From assembly GCF_020097155.1 (NCBI RefSeq), contig NZ_CP083691.1, positions 186,001-250,000 of the forward strand: 64,000 bases of DNA. Direction: 5' to 3'. The DNA comes from Micrococcus porci (GTDB lineage Bacteria > Actinomycetota > Actinomycetes > Actinomycetales > Micrococcaceae). Below, in pieces: positions 12,431 through 21,439 of the stretch; position 1 is the first letter of the stretch, and the number at the start of each line of letters is the position of its first letter. Below the pieces are notes generated by a model that was not told where the DNA came from, made no database searches, and saw nothing but the letters and a program-made list of their open reading frames with translations. A program made the translations under genes and the position numbers.

Positions 12431-13453
12431 TCAGCCGATGGACTTGCCGGCGGCGTTGAGCTCCTGGCAGGCCTGGACCACGCGGGCGGCCATGCCGTCC
12501 TCGGCCTTGGCGCCCCAGACGCGGGGGTCGTACATCTTCTTGTTGCCGACCTCGCCGTCGACCTTGAGGACGCCGTCGTAGTTCTCGAACATGTGGCCGG
12601 CCACGGGACGGGAGAACGCGTACTGCGTGTCCGTGTCCACGTTCATCTTCACGACACCGTAGGAGACCGAGTCGGCGATCTCCTGGGCGGCGGAGCCGGA
12701 GCCGCCGTGGAACACCAGGTCGAACGGGCGCTGCCTGCCGAACTTCTCGCCCACGGCCTGCTGGATGTCCTGCAGGATCTGCGGGCGCAGCTTCACGCCG
12801 CCCGGCTTGTACACGCCGTGCACGTTGCCGAAGGTCAGGGCGGTCAGGTAACGGCCGTTCTCGCCCAGACCCAGGGCCTCGATCGTCGCGATGCCGTCCT
12901 CGACGGTGGTGTACAGCTTGTCGTTGATCTCGTTCGCGACGCCGTCCTCCTCACCGCCGACGACGCCGATCTCCACCTCGAGGATCTGCTTGTTGGCGTG
13001 GGTGCGGGCCAGGAGCTCCTGGGCGATGCGCAGGTTCTCCTCGAGGGTCTCCGCGGAGCCGTCCCACATGTGGGAGTTGAAGAGCGGGTCGCGGCCGGCC
13101 TTGACCTCGGCCTCCGAGGCGTCGAGCAGGGGCTTCACGAAGCCGTCCAGCTTGTCCTTGGGGCAGTGGTCCGTGTGCAGGGCGATGTTCACGGAGTACT
13201 TCTTGGCGACCTCGCGGGCGAACGCGGCCATGGCCAGGGAGCCGGCGACCATGTCCTTCACGGAGGAGCCGGAGAAGTAGGCGGCGCCGCCGGTGGAGAC
13301 CTGGATGATGCCGTCGGAGCCGGCCTCCGCGAAGCCGCGGACAGCGGCGTTCAGCGTCTGGGAGGAGGTGACGTTGATGGCCGGGTAGGCGAACGCGCCG
13401 TTCTTGGCCGCGTCGATCATCTCGGCGTACTTGTCCGGGGAGGCGATGGGCAT
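12431..13453 (-). CDS. fba: fructose-bisphosphate aldolase, class II
   Basis: Zinc-dependent aldolase of glycolysis and gluconeogenesis, splitting fructose 1,6-bisphosphate. 340 aa, as in other actinobacterial class IIa enzymes. ALHTDHCPK holds the catalytic Asp and zinc His; LEVEIGVVGGEEDG, GNVHGVYKPG and VFHGGSGS supply the remaining metal and phosphate contacts. The ATG at 13453 follows CAGGAG. The region upstream holds a 20-bp palindrome shared with a divergent SMP-30 gene. Confidence 0.97.
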   Translation of the reverse strand: MPIASPDKYAEMIDAAKNGAFAYPAINVTSSQTLNAAVRGFAEAGSDGIIQVSTGGAAYFSGSSVKDMVAGSLAMAAFAREVAKKYSVNIALHTDHCPKDKLDGFVKPLLDASEAEVKAGRDPLFNSHMWDGSAETLEENLRIAQELLARTHANKQILEVEIGVVGGEEDGVANEINDKLYTTVEDGIATIEALGLGENGRYLTALTFGNVHGVYKPGGVKLRPQILQDIQQAVGEKFGRQRPFDLVFHGGSGSAAQEIADSVSYGVVKMNVDTDTQYAFSRPVAGHMFENYDGVLKVDGEVGNKKMYDPRVWGAKAEDGMAARVVQACQELNAAGKSIG

Positions 13454-13504
13454 GCGGGTGTGCTCCTGACTCGCGAGGCGTCGGTTTCTGTTGCTCAGGC
13501 GGCA

Positions 13505-13524
13505 TGCTGCACACGTGCACAGCA
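13505..13524. promoter_or_regulatory. possible operator between fba and the SMP-30 gene
   Basis: TGCTGCACACGTGCACAGCA: TGCTG and CAGCA arms around an ACGT core, one pair mismatched on each side. The position suits a regulator of fba; no binding protein is evident here. Confidence 0.35.
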
Positions 13525-13640
13525 GCGCCGCCGTGCCGGTCCTCATCGTAGCCGCCGCCCGGGCGGCTGGCCCGGGACCGCCGTCGCCTGCGGCGCCTAG
13601 GATCCTGGGCAGGACGCCCCCGACGACGAAGGAGCCCGCG

Positions 13641-14510
13641 ATGCGCGCCGACCAGGTCACCGACCCCCTCTGCTACCACGGCGAAGGCCCCGTCTGGGCC
13701 GAGTCCTGGGGCGGGCTGCGCTGGGTCGACATGCTCGCCGGCGACGTGCTCTCCCTCGGCGCGGACGGCGGGGTGACCCGCCGGAACGTCGATCCGAAGG
13801 TGTGCGCGGTGGTGCGCCCGCGCGTCGGCGGCGGGGCCGTGTTCGCGGTGGAGCGCGGCTTCGCGCTGGAGGACCCGGACGGCACCCTGCACCGCCTGCC
13901 CCCGCTGTGGGACGACGCCGCCGGGCTGCGCATGAACGAGGGCGGCTGCGACCCCGACGGGCGCTTCTACGCCGGCTCCATGGCCTACGCCAAGACGCCC
14001 GGGGCGGCGTCGCTGCACCGGCTCAGCCCCGCCCCGGAAGGCGGCGCGGGCGAGGTGGACGTGGTGCTCGAGGGCGTGACCACGTCCAACGGCCTGGCCT
14101 GGTCCCCGGACGGCTCCCTGGCCTACTACGACGACACCCCCACGCGGCAGGTCGCGGTGTTCGACTACAGCCGCGAGGAGGGCCTGACGAACCGCCGCGT
14201 GCTCGTGGACGTGCTCGACGGCGAGGGCAAGCCGGACGGCCTGTGCGTGGACGCCGAGGGCGGCATCTGGGTGGCGGTGATCAGCCACGGGCGGATCCAC
14301 CGGTACACCCCGGAGGGCGTGCTGGACGAGGTGGTCGAGGTGCCCGTGCAGAAGACCACGGCCTGCACCTTCGGCGGGGACGACCTCGGCACCCTCTACA
14401 TCACCACCTCCTGGGAGGGCATGGAGCGCGGCGAGGACCCCCTGGCCGGCGCGCTGTTCTCCGTGCGGCCCGGCGTGGCCGGCCTGCCCACGCTGCCCTT
14501 CGCCGGCTGA
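13641..14510 (+). CDS. SMP-30/gluconolactonase-like sugar lactonase
   Basis: 289-aa six-bladed beta-propeller hydrolase expected to open sugar lactones with a divalent metal. Metal ligands are visible in the family context: Glu in CYHGEGPVW, Asn in TTSNGLAWSPDG and Asp in GKPDGLCVDAEGG. The C-terminal TACTFGGDDLGTLYITTS is also typical. GAAGGAG precedes the ATG at 13641. The true substrate cannot be told from sequence. Confidence 0.87.
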   Translation: MRADQVTDPLCYHGEGPVWAESWGGLRWVDMLAGDVLSLGADGGVTRRNVDPKVCAVVRPRVGGGAVFAVERGFALEDPDGTLHRLPPLWDDAAGLRMNEGGCDPDGRFYAGSMAYAKTPGAASLHRLSPAPEGGAGEVDVVLEGVTTSNGLAWSPDGSLAYYDDTPTRQVAVFDYSREEGLTNRRVLVDVLDGEGKPDGLCVDAEGGIWVAVISHGRIHRYTPEGVLDEVVEVPVQKTTACTFGGDDLGTLYITTSWEGMERGEDPLAGALFSVRPGVAGLPTLPFAG

Positions 14511-14532
14511 GCCGCCCACGGCGCCCCCACGC

Positions 14533-14586
14533 CTTCGTTCACGAAACGGACGGCGCGTCGAGCGCATTCGTGCGTGAAACGGACGG
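14533..14586 (+). repeat. TTTC-N6-GAAACG hairpin repeat pair
   Basis: CTTCGTTCACGAAACGGAC, a GGCGCGTCGAGCGC spacer, then ATTCGTGCGTGAAACGGAC. It sits between the convergent SMP-30 and SpoU genes and may help to end both transcripts. Confidence 0.65.
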
Positions 14587-14599
14587 CTCCGCGCCCGCC

Positions 14600-15247
14600 T
14601 CACACCGGCGCCGGACCCCCGTGCTGCCGGATCCAGGCGTGCATCGCGATGCCCGCGGCCACGCCCGCGTTGATCGACCGGGTGGAGCCGTACTGGGCGA
14701 TCGAGAGCACCGCCTCGCTCGCCGCCCGCACCTCCTCGGAGAGGCCCGGCCCCTCCTGCCCGAACACCAGCACGCAGGCACGCGGGAAGTCGAAGGTCTC
14801 CACCGGCACGGACTCCGGGAACAGGTCCACGCCCAGCACCGGCAGGCCCTCCCCCGCCGCCCAGGCGGTGAACGCCTCCACCGTCTCGTGGTGATGCACG
14901 TGGAGGTACCGGTCCGTCACCATGGCCCCGCGCCGGTTCCAGCGCCGCCGCCCGATGATGTGCACGCCTGCCGCGTTGAACGCGTTGGCAGTGCGCACGA
15001 CGGTGCCGATGTTCAGGTCGTGCTGCCAGTTCTCGATGGCCACGTGGAACGGATGCCGAGTGCGGTCCAGGTCCGCGACGATCGCTTCCACGGTCCAGTA
15101 CCGGTAGCGGTCGGCCACGTTGCGGCGGTCCCCGTCGCGCAGCAGCGCCGGGTCGTACCGCGGGTCCTCGGGCCAGGGGCCCTCCCACGGGGGCGCGCCG
15201 ACCTCACGTCCGACCTCCCGGGCGTCGACGCCCTCCCCCGACCCCAC
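14600..15247 (-). CDS. SpoU/TrmH-family RNA methyltransferase
   Basis: About 215-aa SAM-dependent 2'-O-ribose methyltransferase of tRNA or rRNA with the knotted SPOUT fold. The three family motifs are clear: NIGTVVRTANAF (motif 1), VLVFGQEGPGLSEEV (motif 2) and LSIAQYGSTRSINAGVAAG (motif 3). The start is uncertain: I chose the GTG at 15247, the only GTG in the right place, with GGAGG 11 nt upstream and clear of the neighbouring gene. The exact target nucleotide is unknown. Confidence 0.85.
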   Translation of the reverse strand: MGSGEGVDAREVGREVGAPPWEGPWPEDPRYDPALLRDGDRRNVADRYRYWTVEAIVADLDRTRHPFHVAIENWQHDLNIGTVVRTANAFNAAGVHIIGRRRWNRRGAMVTDRYLHVHHHETVEAFTAWAAGEGLPVLGVDLFPESVPVETFDFPRACVLVFGQEGPGLSEEVRAASEAVLSIAQYGSTRSINAGVAAGIAMHAWIRQHGGPAPV

Positions 15248-15309
15248 GGCGCCCCCGGCCTCCGAGGCGGAGGCGGGGGCGCCGTCGTCGTGCGCGGGAC
15301 GCTCCGGGC

Positions 15310-15675
15310 TCAGCGGCGACCGTCCTTGCGGTCCACGGCGGCGTACGCGGCGCCGGCCGAGGCGGCGGCCACGGACAGCACTGACGGCCACGCGCCGATC
15401 TTCTTGGCCAGCGGGTGGGACGCGCCGAAGCCGCCCAGGTACAGGGCGCCGAGCGTGCCGGCGACGGCGGGGCCGCCCTTGGCCGCCCAGGTGCGGCCCG
15501 CGTACAGGCCGGCCGCGCCGAGGACGACGCCGCCGAGCCAGCGGATGCCGGTCTCGCGGGCGACGAGGTAGCCGCCGACCAGGCCGAGCGCGGCGATCGG
15601 GGCCGTGGTGACGGCGTCGGCGGGGAGGAGGGTCTTGCCGTCGCGGGCGACGGGGGTGCTGGTGTCCTTGCTCAT
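15310..15675 (-). CDS. hypothetical small membrane protein
   Basis: 121 aa with three or four short hydrophobic Gly/Ala-rich stretches from about residue 24 onward and a basic C-terminus (DRKDGRR). No family recognised. The ATG at 15675 follows TACCGT (minus strand, 15682-15687) by 6 nt, indicating a leaderless mRNA. The SpoU gene lies 62 bp downstream on the same strand. Confidence 0.7.
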   Translation of the reverse strand: MSKDTSTPVARDGKTLLPADAVTTAPIAALGLVGGYLVARETGIRWLGGVVLGAAGLYAGRTWAAKGGPAVAGTLGALYLGGFGASHPLAKKIGAWPSVLSVAAASAGAAYAAVDRKDGRR

Positions 15676-15740
15676 GGGGCCACGGTACGTCCGCAGGCTG
15701 GGTGCGCGCCCGACGTCGCGGCCGCGGGGGCTTTCGGGGC

Positions 15741-15780
15741 GGGACACGCCGCTTCCTCTCCGGGTGATGCGGCGTGTCCC
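15741..15780. terminator. long-armed hairpin of the GGGACACGCC repeat type
   Basis: GGGACACGCCGC pairs perfectly with GCGGCGTGTCCC across a 16-nt loop. Related hairpins occur at 33001-33046 and 39041-39086. Here it lies between divergent genes, so its role as a terminator is doubtful. Confidence 0.5.
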
Positions 15781-15821
15781 GTCCGCACAGTGCCAGGGGG
15801 CGGCTCGGGCACAATGTCCCG

Positions 15822-16895
15822 GTGACCCTGATCGATAACGCCGTGTACGTGGACGGCCGCCGAGTCTTCGCCCCGACCTCCCTCTCCGACACCTGGGACG
15901 CCATCGAGCGCACCGGCGGGATGGCCTGGCTGGGCCTCTACCGCCCCCACCCGGACGAGCTGCAGGAGGTCGCCGACGAGCTGCCCCTGCACCCGCTCGC
16001 CGTGGAGGACGCCCTGACCCCCGGCCAGCGCGCCAAGCTCGAGCGCTACGGGGACGACTGGTTCATGGTGCTGCACCCGGCCCGGTACATCGACGCCACC
16101 GAGACCGTGGAGTTCGGCGAGCTGGACGTGTTCACCGGCAAGGACTACGTGGTCACCGTGCGCCACGCCGAGGAGCCGGACCTCGCGGACATCCGCGCCG
16201 GCATGGAGCAGCGGCACACGGACCGCCTGGCCCAGGGCCCCTCCCAGGTGGCCTTCGAGATCCTCGACCACGTGGTGGACGCCTACTTCCCCGTGGCCGA
16301 GGGCCTGGAGCAGGACATCCGGGAGATCGAGGACCAGATCTTCTCCGGCGACGCCGCCGTCTCCCGCCGCATCTACGAGCTCTCCCGCGAGATCATCGGC
16401 TTCGAGCGCGCCACCCGCCCGCTGCCGCGGATGATCGAGCAGCTCCAGGAGGACATGCGCGCCCGCCTGGGCGACGCCGCCAACGGGTCCCACGCCTCCC
16501 ACCTCGAGGCCCCCGAGCCGGAGCCGGGCGAGGAGGAGCGCGCCGAGCTCGTCGAGACCCTGCGCGCCCTCCGCGACATCCACGACCACGCCGTGCAGGT
16601 CACCGACCGCGTGGCCGCGATGCGCCAGATGCTGGAGAACGCCCTGGAACTGGACTCCACCCTTGCCTCCAAGCGGCTGGCGGAGCAGTCGATCGCGCAG
16701 AACGAGCAGGTCAAGAGGATCTCGTCCTGGGCGGCCATCATCTTCGCGCCGCAGCTGATCGGCTCGGTCTACGGCATGAACTTCCAGCACATGCCCGAGC
16801 TCGAGTGGCCGCTGGGCTACCCGTGGGCGCTCGGCCTCATGCTGGGCGTGGCCGTGGCGCTGTACGCGCTGTTCAAGAAGGCCGACTGGCTCTGA
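15822..16895 (+). CDS. corA: CorA-family magnesium/cobalt transporter
   Basis: 357-aa inner-membrane divalent cation channel. A long cytoplasmic N-terminal domain rich in acidic helices is followed by two C-terminal membrane helices; the first ends in YGMNFQHMPE, the GMN signature of CorA. An acidic insertion (EAPEPEPGEEE) lies near residues 225-236. The GTG at 15822 was preferred to a frame start at 15774 because CACAAT lies 6 nt before it and the protein then begins VTLIDNAVYVDG like its relatives. Confidence 0.92.
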   Translation: MTLIDNAVYVDGRRVFAPTSLSDTWDAIERTGGMAWLGLYRPHPDELQEVADELPLHPLAVEDALTPGQRAKLERYGDDWFMVLHPARYIDATETVEFGELDVFTGKDYVVTVRHAEEPDLADIRAGMEQRHTDRLAQGPSQVAFEILDHVVDAYFPVAEGLEQDIREIEDQIFSGDAAVSRRIYELSREIIGFERATRPLPRMIEQLQEDMRARLGDAANGSHASHLEAPEPEPGEEERAELVETLRALRDIHDHAVQVTDRVAAMRQMLENALELDSTLASKRLAEQSIAQNEQVKRISSWAAIIFAPQLIGSVYGMNFQHMPELEWPLGYPWALGLMLGVAVALYALFKKADWL

Positions 16896-16919
16896 GGCCC
16901 GGCCCGGCCCCCGACACCG

Positions 16920-16989
16920 CTTTCGCTCAGAAGAACGTCGCTACCTTCCCACACGGACGGGATGGTAGCGACGTCTTGTCTCGCGAAAG
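16920..16989. terminator. nested hairpin between convergent corA and pyrE
   Basis: Inner arms ACGTCGCTACC / GGTAGCGACGT (16935-16974) inside outer arms CTTTCGC / GCGAAAG. The position suits bidirectional termination. Confidence 0.7.
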
Positions 16990-17022
16990 TGCGGGGCGGG
17001 GTCGGCGGGCCGGGGCCCCGGC

Positions 17023-17610
17023 TCAGTCGAGGTCGAGCTCGTCCTTGCCGAACGCGTACAGGTAGGGGACGCCGGCCTCCTCGGCCACGCGCTCGGCGGC
17101 GCCGGTGGCGCGGTCCACGATCACGGCCACGGCCTGCACGTCGCCGCCGGCCTTGCGCACGCCCTCCACGGCGGTCAGCGCGGAGCCGCCGGTGGTGGAG
17201 GTGTCCTCCAGCACGACGACGCGGCGCCCCTCGACCCCGGGGCCCTCGACCTGGCGGCCCATGCCGTAGGACTTCTGCGCCTTGCGCACCACGAACGCGT
17301 CCAGCGCGCGGCCCTGGGCGCCGGCCTGGTGCATCATCGCGGTGGCCACGGGGTCGGCGCCCATGGTGAGGCCGCCCATGGTCTCGAACTCGATGCCGTT
17401 CTCCTCCAGCAGCCGCAGCATGACGCGGCCGATCAGCGGGGCCGCCTCGTGGTGGAGGGTCACGCGGCGCAGGTCCACGTAGTAGTCGGCCTCGGCGCCG
17501 GAGGACAGCGTCACGCGGCCGTGCACCACGGCCAGCTCCTTGATGAGCTCGCGCAGGCGTTCGCGGTCCTGCTCGGGAGTGGGGGCGACGGAGGTGTGCT
17601 CGGCGGTCAT
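17023..17610 (-). CDS. pyrE: orotate phosphoribosyltransferase
   Basis: Pyrimidine biosynthesis: transfers orotate to PRPP, giving OMP. 195 aa. The PRPP-binding motif VVVLEDTSTTGGSAL is near residues 130-144, and LSSGAEADYYVDLRR is the usual N-terminal substrate segment. The ATG at 17610 follows TACGCT (minus strand, 17617-17622) by 6 nt, so leaderless. It stands apart from other pyr genes. Confidence 0.94.
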   Translation of the reverse strand: MTAEHTSVAPTPEQDRERLRELIKELAVVHGRVTLSSGAEADYYVDLRRVTLHHEAAPLIGRVMLRLLEENGIEFETMGGLTMGADPVATAMMHQAGAQGRALDAFVVRKAQKSYGMGRQVEGPGVEGRRVVVLEDTSTTGGSALTAVEGVRKAGGDVQAVAVIVDRATGAAERVAEEAGVPYLYAFGKDELDLD

Positions 17611-17670
17611 GCGCCCAGCGTAACGGCCAGCCCCTGTCCCTGCGCCGAGGCGCGGGGCTAGCCTCGGCCC

Positions 17671-18141
17671 ATGACGGACAACACCCAGACCCCGGAGAAC
17701 CGGCAGACCCAGGCCCCGCGGAGGGACTCCCATCCGTCCGGCCTGCCCCTGTCCCACTGGCTGACCGTGGCCGAGGGCCTGCTGGCCGCCCGCGTCGCCG
17801 CGTCCCTCGAGGAGCACGGCCTGACCCGCGCCCAGTGGCAGTCCCTGAACGCGCTCACGGCGGCACCGCTGAGCGCCGCCGAGATCGGGGCGGGCTTCGA
17901 ACCGGAGGTGCGCGGCGCCGTCGTCGAGCAGCTGGACGAGCTGGTGGACGCCGGCTGGGTGACCGTGGAGGGCGACCTGTTCACCCTCACGTCCACCGGG
18001 CGCACGGCGGGCGAGCGCGTGGGCGAGGCCGTGGAGCGGCTCCGCGGGGAGGCGACGGCGGACCTGCCCGCCGAGCACTACGAGGTCACCGTCGCCACGC
18101 TGCGCACGATCGCCCGCAACCTGGGGCATCCGGATGCCTGA
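17671..18141 (+). CDS. MarR-like winged-helix protein
   Basis: 156 aa. LTVAEGLLAARVAASLEEHG, LTRAQWQSLNAL and a wing-like VTVEGDLFTLTSTGR resemble the MarR fold, with a DNA-binding helix around PLSAAEIGAGFEPE. Regulated genes are unknown. TAGCCT (17659-17664) lies 6 nt before the ATG: leaderless. Its coding end comes within 17 bp of the nadE start, and the nadE minus-10 box begins just after its stop. Confidence 0.7.
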   Translation: MTDNTQTPENRQTQAPRRDSHPSGLPLSHWLTVAEGLLAARVAASLEEHGLTRAQWQSLNALTAAPLSAAEIGAGFEPEVRGAVVEQLDELVDAGWVTVEGDLFTLTSTGRTAGERVGEAVERLRGEATADLPAEHYEVTVATLRTIARNLGHPDA

Positions 18142-18157
18142 GCCCTACGCTGGGGCC

Positions 18158-19015
18158 ATGCGTGAACTCCAGCAGCAGATCATCGCCGAGATGGGCGTGC
18201 GGCCCGAGGTCGACCCGGCCGCCGAGGTCGAGGCGCGCGTCCGGTTCCTGGTGGACTACCTGGAGGCCACGGGTGCGTCCGGGTTCGTGCTGGGGATCTC
18301 GGGCGGCGTGGACTCCACCACGGCCGGGCGGCTGGCGCAGCTGGCGGTGGAGCGGCGTCGCGCGGAGCTGGGCACCGAGGCGGGGGACGACGCCGCCCCC
18401 TCCCGCGAGAACCCACGGTTCACCGCGGTGCGCCTGCCGTACAGGGTGCAGGCGGACGAGGCCGACGCGACCGCGGCCATGGACTTCGTGGGCGCCGACG
18501 GGCGCGTCACGCTGAACATCGCGGAGGCCGTCGCCGGGATGGCCTCGGCGTTCCAGGAGGCCACGGGAGAGCCGATCTCCGACTACAACCAGGGCAACGT
18601 CAAGGCCCGCATGCGCATGGTGGCGCAGTACGCGATCGCCGGGGCGCACGGTCAGCTGGTGATCGGCACCGACCACGCGGCCGAGTCCATCACCGGGTTC
18701 TTCACCAAGTTCGGCGACGGCGGTGCGGACGTCCTGCCGCTGGCCGGCCTGGACAAGCGGCAGGTCCGCGCCGTCGCGAAGGAGCTGGGCGCCCCCGAGC
18801 ACCTGTGGGCGAAGGTCCCCACCGCGGACCTGCTGGACGGCAGCCCCGGCCGCGCCGACGAGGACGAGCTCGGCCTGAGCTACGAGCACATCGACGACTA
18901 CCTCGAGGGACGGGAGATCCCGGAGGAGGCCGCCGAGAAGCTCGAGGGCGTCTGGCGGCGCTCCCGCCACAAGCGCACCACCCCGGTCACGATCCACGAC
19001 GACTGGTGGCGCTGA
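18158..19015 (+). CDS. nadE: ammonia-dependent NAD+ synthetase
   Basis: Last step of NAD+ synthesis: amidates nicotinic acid adenine dinucleotide with ATP and ammonia. 285 aa, the length of the single-domain NH3-dependent form; no glutaminase domain. The ATP-pyrophosphatase loop SGGVDSTT, IGTDHAAESITGFFTKFGDGG and the ending RRSRHKRTTPVTIHDDWWR are diagnostic. The ATG at 18158 has TACGCT at 18146-18151; an earlier in-frame ATG at 18134 overlaps the upstream gene and is less likely. Confidence 0.95.
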   Translation: MRELQQQIIAEMGVRPEVDPAAEVEARVRFLVDYLEATGASGFVLGISGGVDSTTAGRLAQLAVERRRAELGTEAGDDAAPSRENPRFTAVRLPYRVQADEADATAAMDFVGADGRVTLNIAEAVAGMASAFQEATGEPISDYNQGNVKARMRMVAQYAIAGAHGQLVIGTDHAAESITGFFTKFGDGGADVLPLAGLDKRQVRAVAKELGAPEHLWAKVPTADLLDGSPGRADEDELGLSYEHIDDYLEGREIPEEAAEKLEGVWRRSRHKRTTPVTIHDDWWR

Positions 19016-19049
19016 GCCGGCCGTCCTCCCCCTCGGCTAGCCTGGCCGG

Positions 19050-19877
19050 GTGAAGATCGCCACCTGGAACGTGAACTCCCTCCGTGCCCGCGCCGACCGC
19101 GTGGAGGCCTTCCTCGACCGGCAGGACGTGGACGTCCTGGCCATCCAGGAGACCAAGTGCCGGGACGAGAACTTCCCCTGGGAGCTCTTCGAGCGTGCCG
19201 GCTACGAGGTCGCCCACAACGGCACCTCGCAGTGGAACGGCGTGGCCATCGCCTCCCGCGTCGGCCTGAGCGACGTGCAGCGCGGCTTCCCCGGCCAGCC
19301 GCACTTCGGCAAGGGCGGCGTGGACCCGCAGGAGGAGTCCCGCGCCATCGGGGCGACCGTGGGCGCCGAGGCGGCCGACGGCGTCGCCCCGGTGCGCCTG
19401 TGGAGCCTGTACGTGCCCAACGGGCGCGGCCTGGAGAACGAGCACATGGGCTACAAGCTCGAGTGGCTGCGCGTGCTCCAGGAGCACGCGGCCGCTCGCC
19501 TCGCCGAGGACCCGGACACCCGGCTCGCCCTGACCGGCGACTGGAACATCGCTCCGCAGGACGAGGACGTGTGGGACATCGAGCTGTTCCAGCGCGAGGG
19601 CTACACGCACGTCTCCCCGGCCGAGCGCGCGGCGTTCCACGCGTTCGAGGACGCCGGGCTGGTGGACGTGGTGCGCCCGCGCCACCCCGGCCCCGGCGTG
19701 TACACGTACTGGGACTACACGGGCCTGGCCTTCCCCAAGAAGAAGGGCATGCGCATCGACTTCCAGCTGTGCTCGCCCGCCCTCGCGCGGACGGTCACGG
19801 ACGCCTGGATCGACCGTGAGGAGCGCAAGGGCAAGGGCGCCTCGGACCACGCCCCGGTGATCGTCGAGCTCGGCTGA
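19050..19877 (+). CDS. xthA: exodeoxyribonuclease III (AP endonuclease)
   Basis: Base-excision repair enzyme of the EEP fold, cutting at abasic sites and degrading 3' ends. 275 aa. Starts MKIATWNVNSL; the catalytic Glu is in IQETKC, TGDWNIAP holds Asp and Asn, and the ending ASDHAPVIVEL supplies the catalytic Asp-His pair. A GTG start 6 nt after TAGCCT (19038-19043) indicates a leaderless mRNA. The next gene begins 2 bp after the stop. Confidence 0.95.
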   Translation: MKIATWNVNSLRARADRVEAFLDRQDVDVLAIQETKCRDENFPWELFERAGYEVAHNGTSQWNGVAIASRVGLSDVQRGFPGQPHFGKGGVDPQEESRAIGATVGAEAADGVAPVRLWSLYVPNGRGLENEHMGYKLEWLRVLQEHAAARLAEDPDTRLALTGDWNIAPQDEDVWDIELFQREGYTHVSPAERAAFHAFEDAGLVDVVRPRHPGPGVYTYWDYTGLAFPKKKGMRIDFQLCSPALARTVTDAWIDREERKGKGASDHAPVIVELG

Positions 19878-19879
19878 GC

Positions 19880-20767
19880 GTGCGCACCGCCGCCGCGAAC
19901 CTCCGCGTCTTCCAGCCGCTGTCCGCGTACCCGGACGCGGTGGCCGCGCGCATGGTGGCCGCCGCCCACCGCACCCGCGCGGAGGTGGAGGCGGAGGCGG
20001 CCGAGCGCGCTCGGCGTCGTCTGCTGCGCCTGCCCGCCGACCCCTTCCCCGCCCCCGGGGAGGACGACCTGGTGCGCGTGCTGGAGCGGGGCGGCTCCGC
20101 GTTCTACTGCCCCGACGAGCTCGCGCTGCGCATGGAGATGGCCGCCGAGATGCTGGAGGCGTCCGCCCCGGAGGCCCTCTACGCCGCCGCCGTGCCCGCC
20201 GCCGCCCGGGCCATGAACCGCGGCCGCGCCCTCGTGGCCCTGGAGGACGAGTGGGGGCTCTCCCCCGACCCCGACGCCCCCGCGCCGGACGACCCCCAGG
20301 ACGCCGCGCACCAGGACCAGGACGCCGACGCCGGCACCCACCGCCTCCAGACCCGCACCTCCCTGTGGGGCGTGCCTCACGCGTGGCTGGCGGCGTTCGA
20401 CCCGGAGGAGCCCGCGCGTCGGCTGGTGGACGGGGAGGACGTGGCGTACCGGCGCACCCCCGTGGCCGAGGCCGTGGAGCGCGTGGGCCACGCCGCGGCC
20501 GTGCTGGCCGGCGCCGCCCCGGACGCCGAGCTGCTCGGTGAGCTGGCCGTGATGATCCCCTGGCTGCAGGCCTTCCACCCGGACGCCGTGCTGGAGCTGG
20601 ACTACGGCCGCGCCCTGACCTCGCTCGTCTGGCCGGACGACTCCGTGTTCGACCTCTGGACGCTGCTCGACGCCCTCGAGGAGGGCGACGAGGTGGGCGC
20701 GGGCATGGCCCAGGAGCGGCTCAACCGCCGCTGGGCGCGGGTGGGCATGCACGCCCACGACGGCTGA
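19880..20767 (+). CDS. conserved hypothetical protein, coupled to xthA
   Basis: 295 aa, soluble, Ala-rich and mostly helical, with an acidic low-complexity stretch near residues 130-150 (about DPDAPAPDDPQDAAHQDQDA). No domain recognised; it seems restricted to actinobacteria. The GTG start is 2 bp after the xthA stop, so translation is probably coupled. Confidence 0.75.
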   Translation: MRTAAANLRVFQPLSAYPDAVAARMVAAAHRTRAEVEAEAAERARRRLLRLPADPFPAPGEDDLVRVLERGGSAFYCPDELALRMEMAAEMLEASAPEALYAAAVPAAARAMNRGRALVALEDEWGLSPDPDAPAPDDPQDAAHQDQDADAGTHRLQTRTSLWGVPHAWLAAFDPEEPARRLVDGEDVAYRRTPVAEAVERVGHAAAVLAGAAPDAELLGELAVMIPWLQAFHPDAVLELDYGRALTSLVWPDDSVFDLWTLLDALEEGDEVGAGMAQERLNRRWARVGMHAHDG

Positions 20768-20800
20768 GGCGCACCGGGCCCGCCCCTCACGACCGGGCGC

Positions 20801-21379
20801 TCACGCCCGCGGCATCGTCCCCAGGAACGGTGCCGGGTCCAGGGCCGGCTTCCGGGACGCGGCGAGCTTGACCCGGTGCTCCGGGTCCACGTCCCCCACG
20901 TACAGCCAGCCCATGAGCAGCTCGTCGTCGGCCAGGCCGTGGGCGGCCCGCACCTGCGGGGCGTTCGCGTGGAGGCCGGAGCGCCACATCACGCCCCAGC
21001 CGGCCTGCCACAGGGCCAGCTCCAGCAGGTGCGCGGCGCCGGCGGCGGTGGCGTGCTGCTCCCACTCGGGAACCCCCGGGTGCGGGACGTGGCGGGCCAC
21101 CACCGCGATCAGCAGCTCCGCCCGGTACGGCTTCTCGTTGCGCTCGCCCTCCGCCCGCTCGACGCCGGCCGCGGCGTCCAGGGCGGCGCCCAGCACGGCC
21201 CGGTCCTCCCCGCGCAGGGTGATCAGCCGCCACGGCCGCAGCGCCTTGTGGTCGGCCACGGGGGTGACGGCGACCAGCAGTCGGGCCAGCTCCTCATCCG
21301 ACGGCGTGGTCGGGCCCACCTTGGACACGGAGCGGCGGGAGGCCATGGCCTGCAGGACGGGGTCGTCGAAGTGCTTCAT
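20801..21379 (-). CDS. nitroreductase-family protein
   Basis: 192-aa FMN-dependent oxidoreductase of the nitroreductase fold. MASRRSVSKVGP near the N-terminus gives the FMN-phosphate Arg-Ser motif; HKALRPWRLITLRG and the GWLYVGD C-terminal segment also fit. Substrate unknown. The ATG at 21379 is 7 nt from a CACAAT hexamer, so the mRNA may be leaderless. Convergent with the gene downstream of xthA. Confidence 0.82.
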   Translation of the reverse strand: MKHFDDPVLQAMASRRSVSKVGPTTPSDEELARLLVAVTPVADHKALRPWRLITLRGEDRAVLGAALDAAAGVERAEGERNEKPYRAELLIAVVARHVPHPGVPEWEQHATAAGAAHLLELALWQAGWGVMWRSGLHANAPQVRAAHGLADDELLMGWLYVGDVDPEHRVKLAASRKPALDPAPFLGTMPRA

Positions 21380-21439
21380 GCAGACCATTGTGGCCGCCGT
21401 GCCCGCCGCGGTGTCCGAGGGCGGGGCTACGGTGGTCGG

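Noticed and set aside
18134-19015. nadE start at 18134
   Set aside because: It would overlap the upstream gene and translate its own minus-10 hexamer; the ATG at 18158 gives the family N-terminus.
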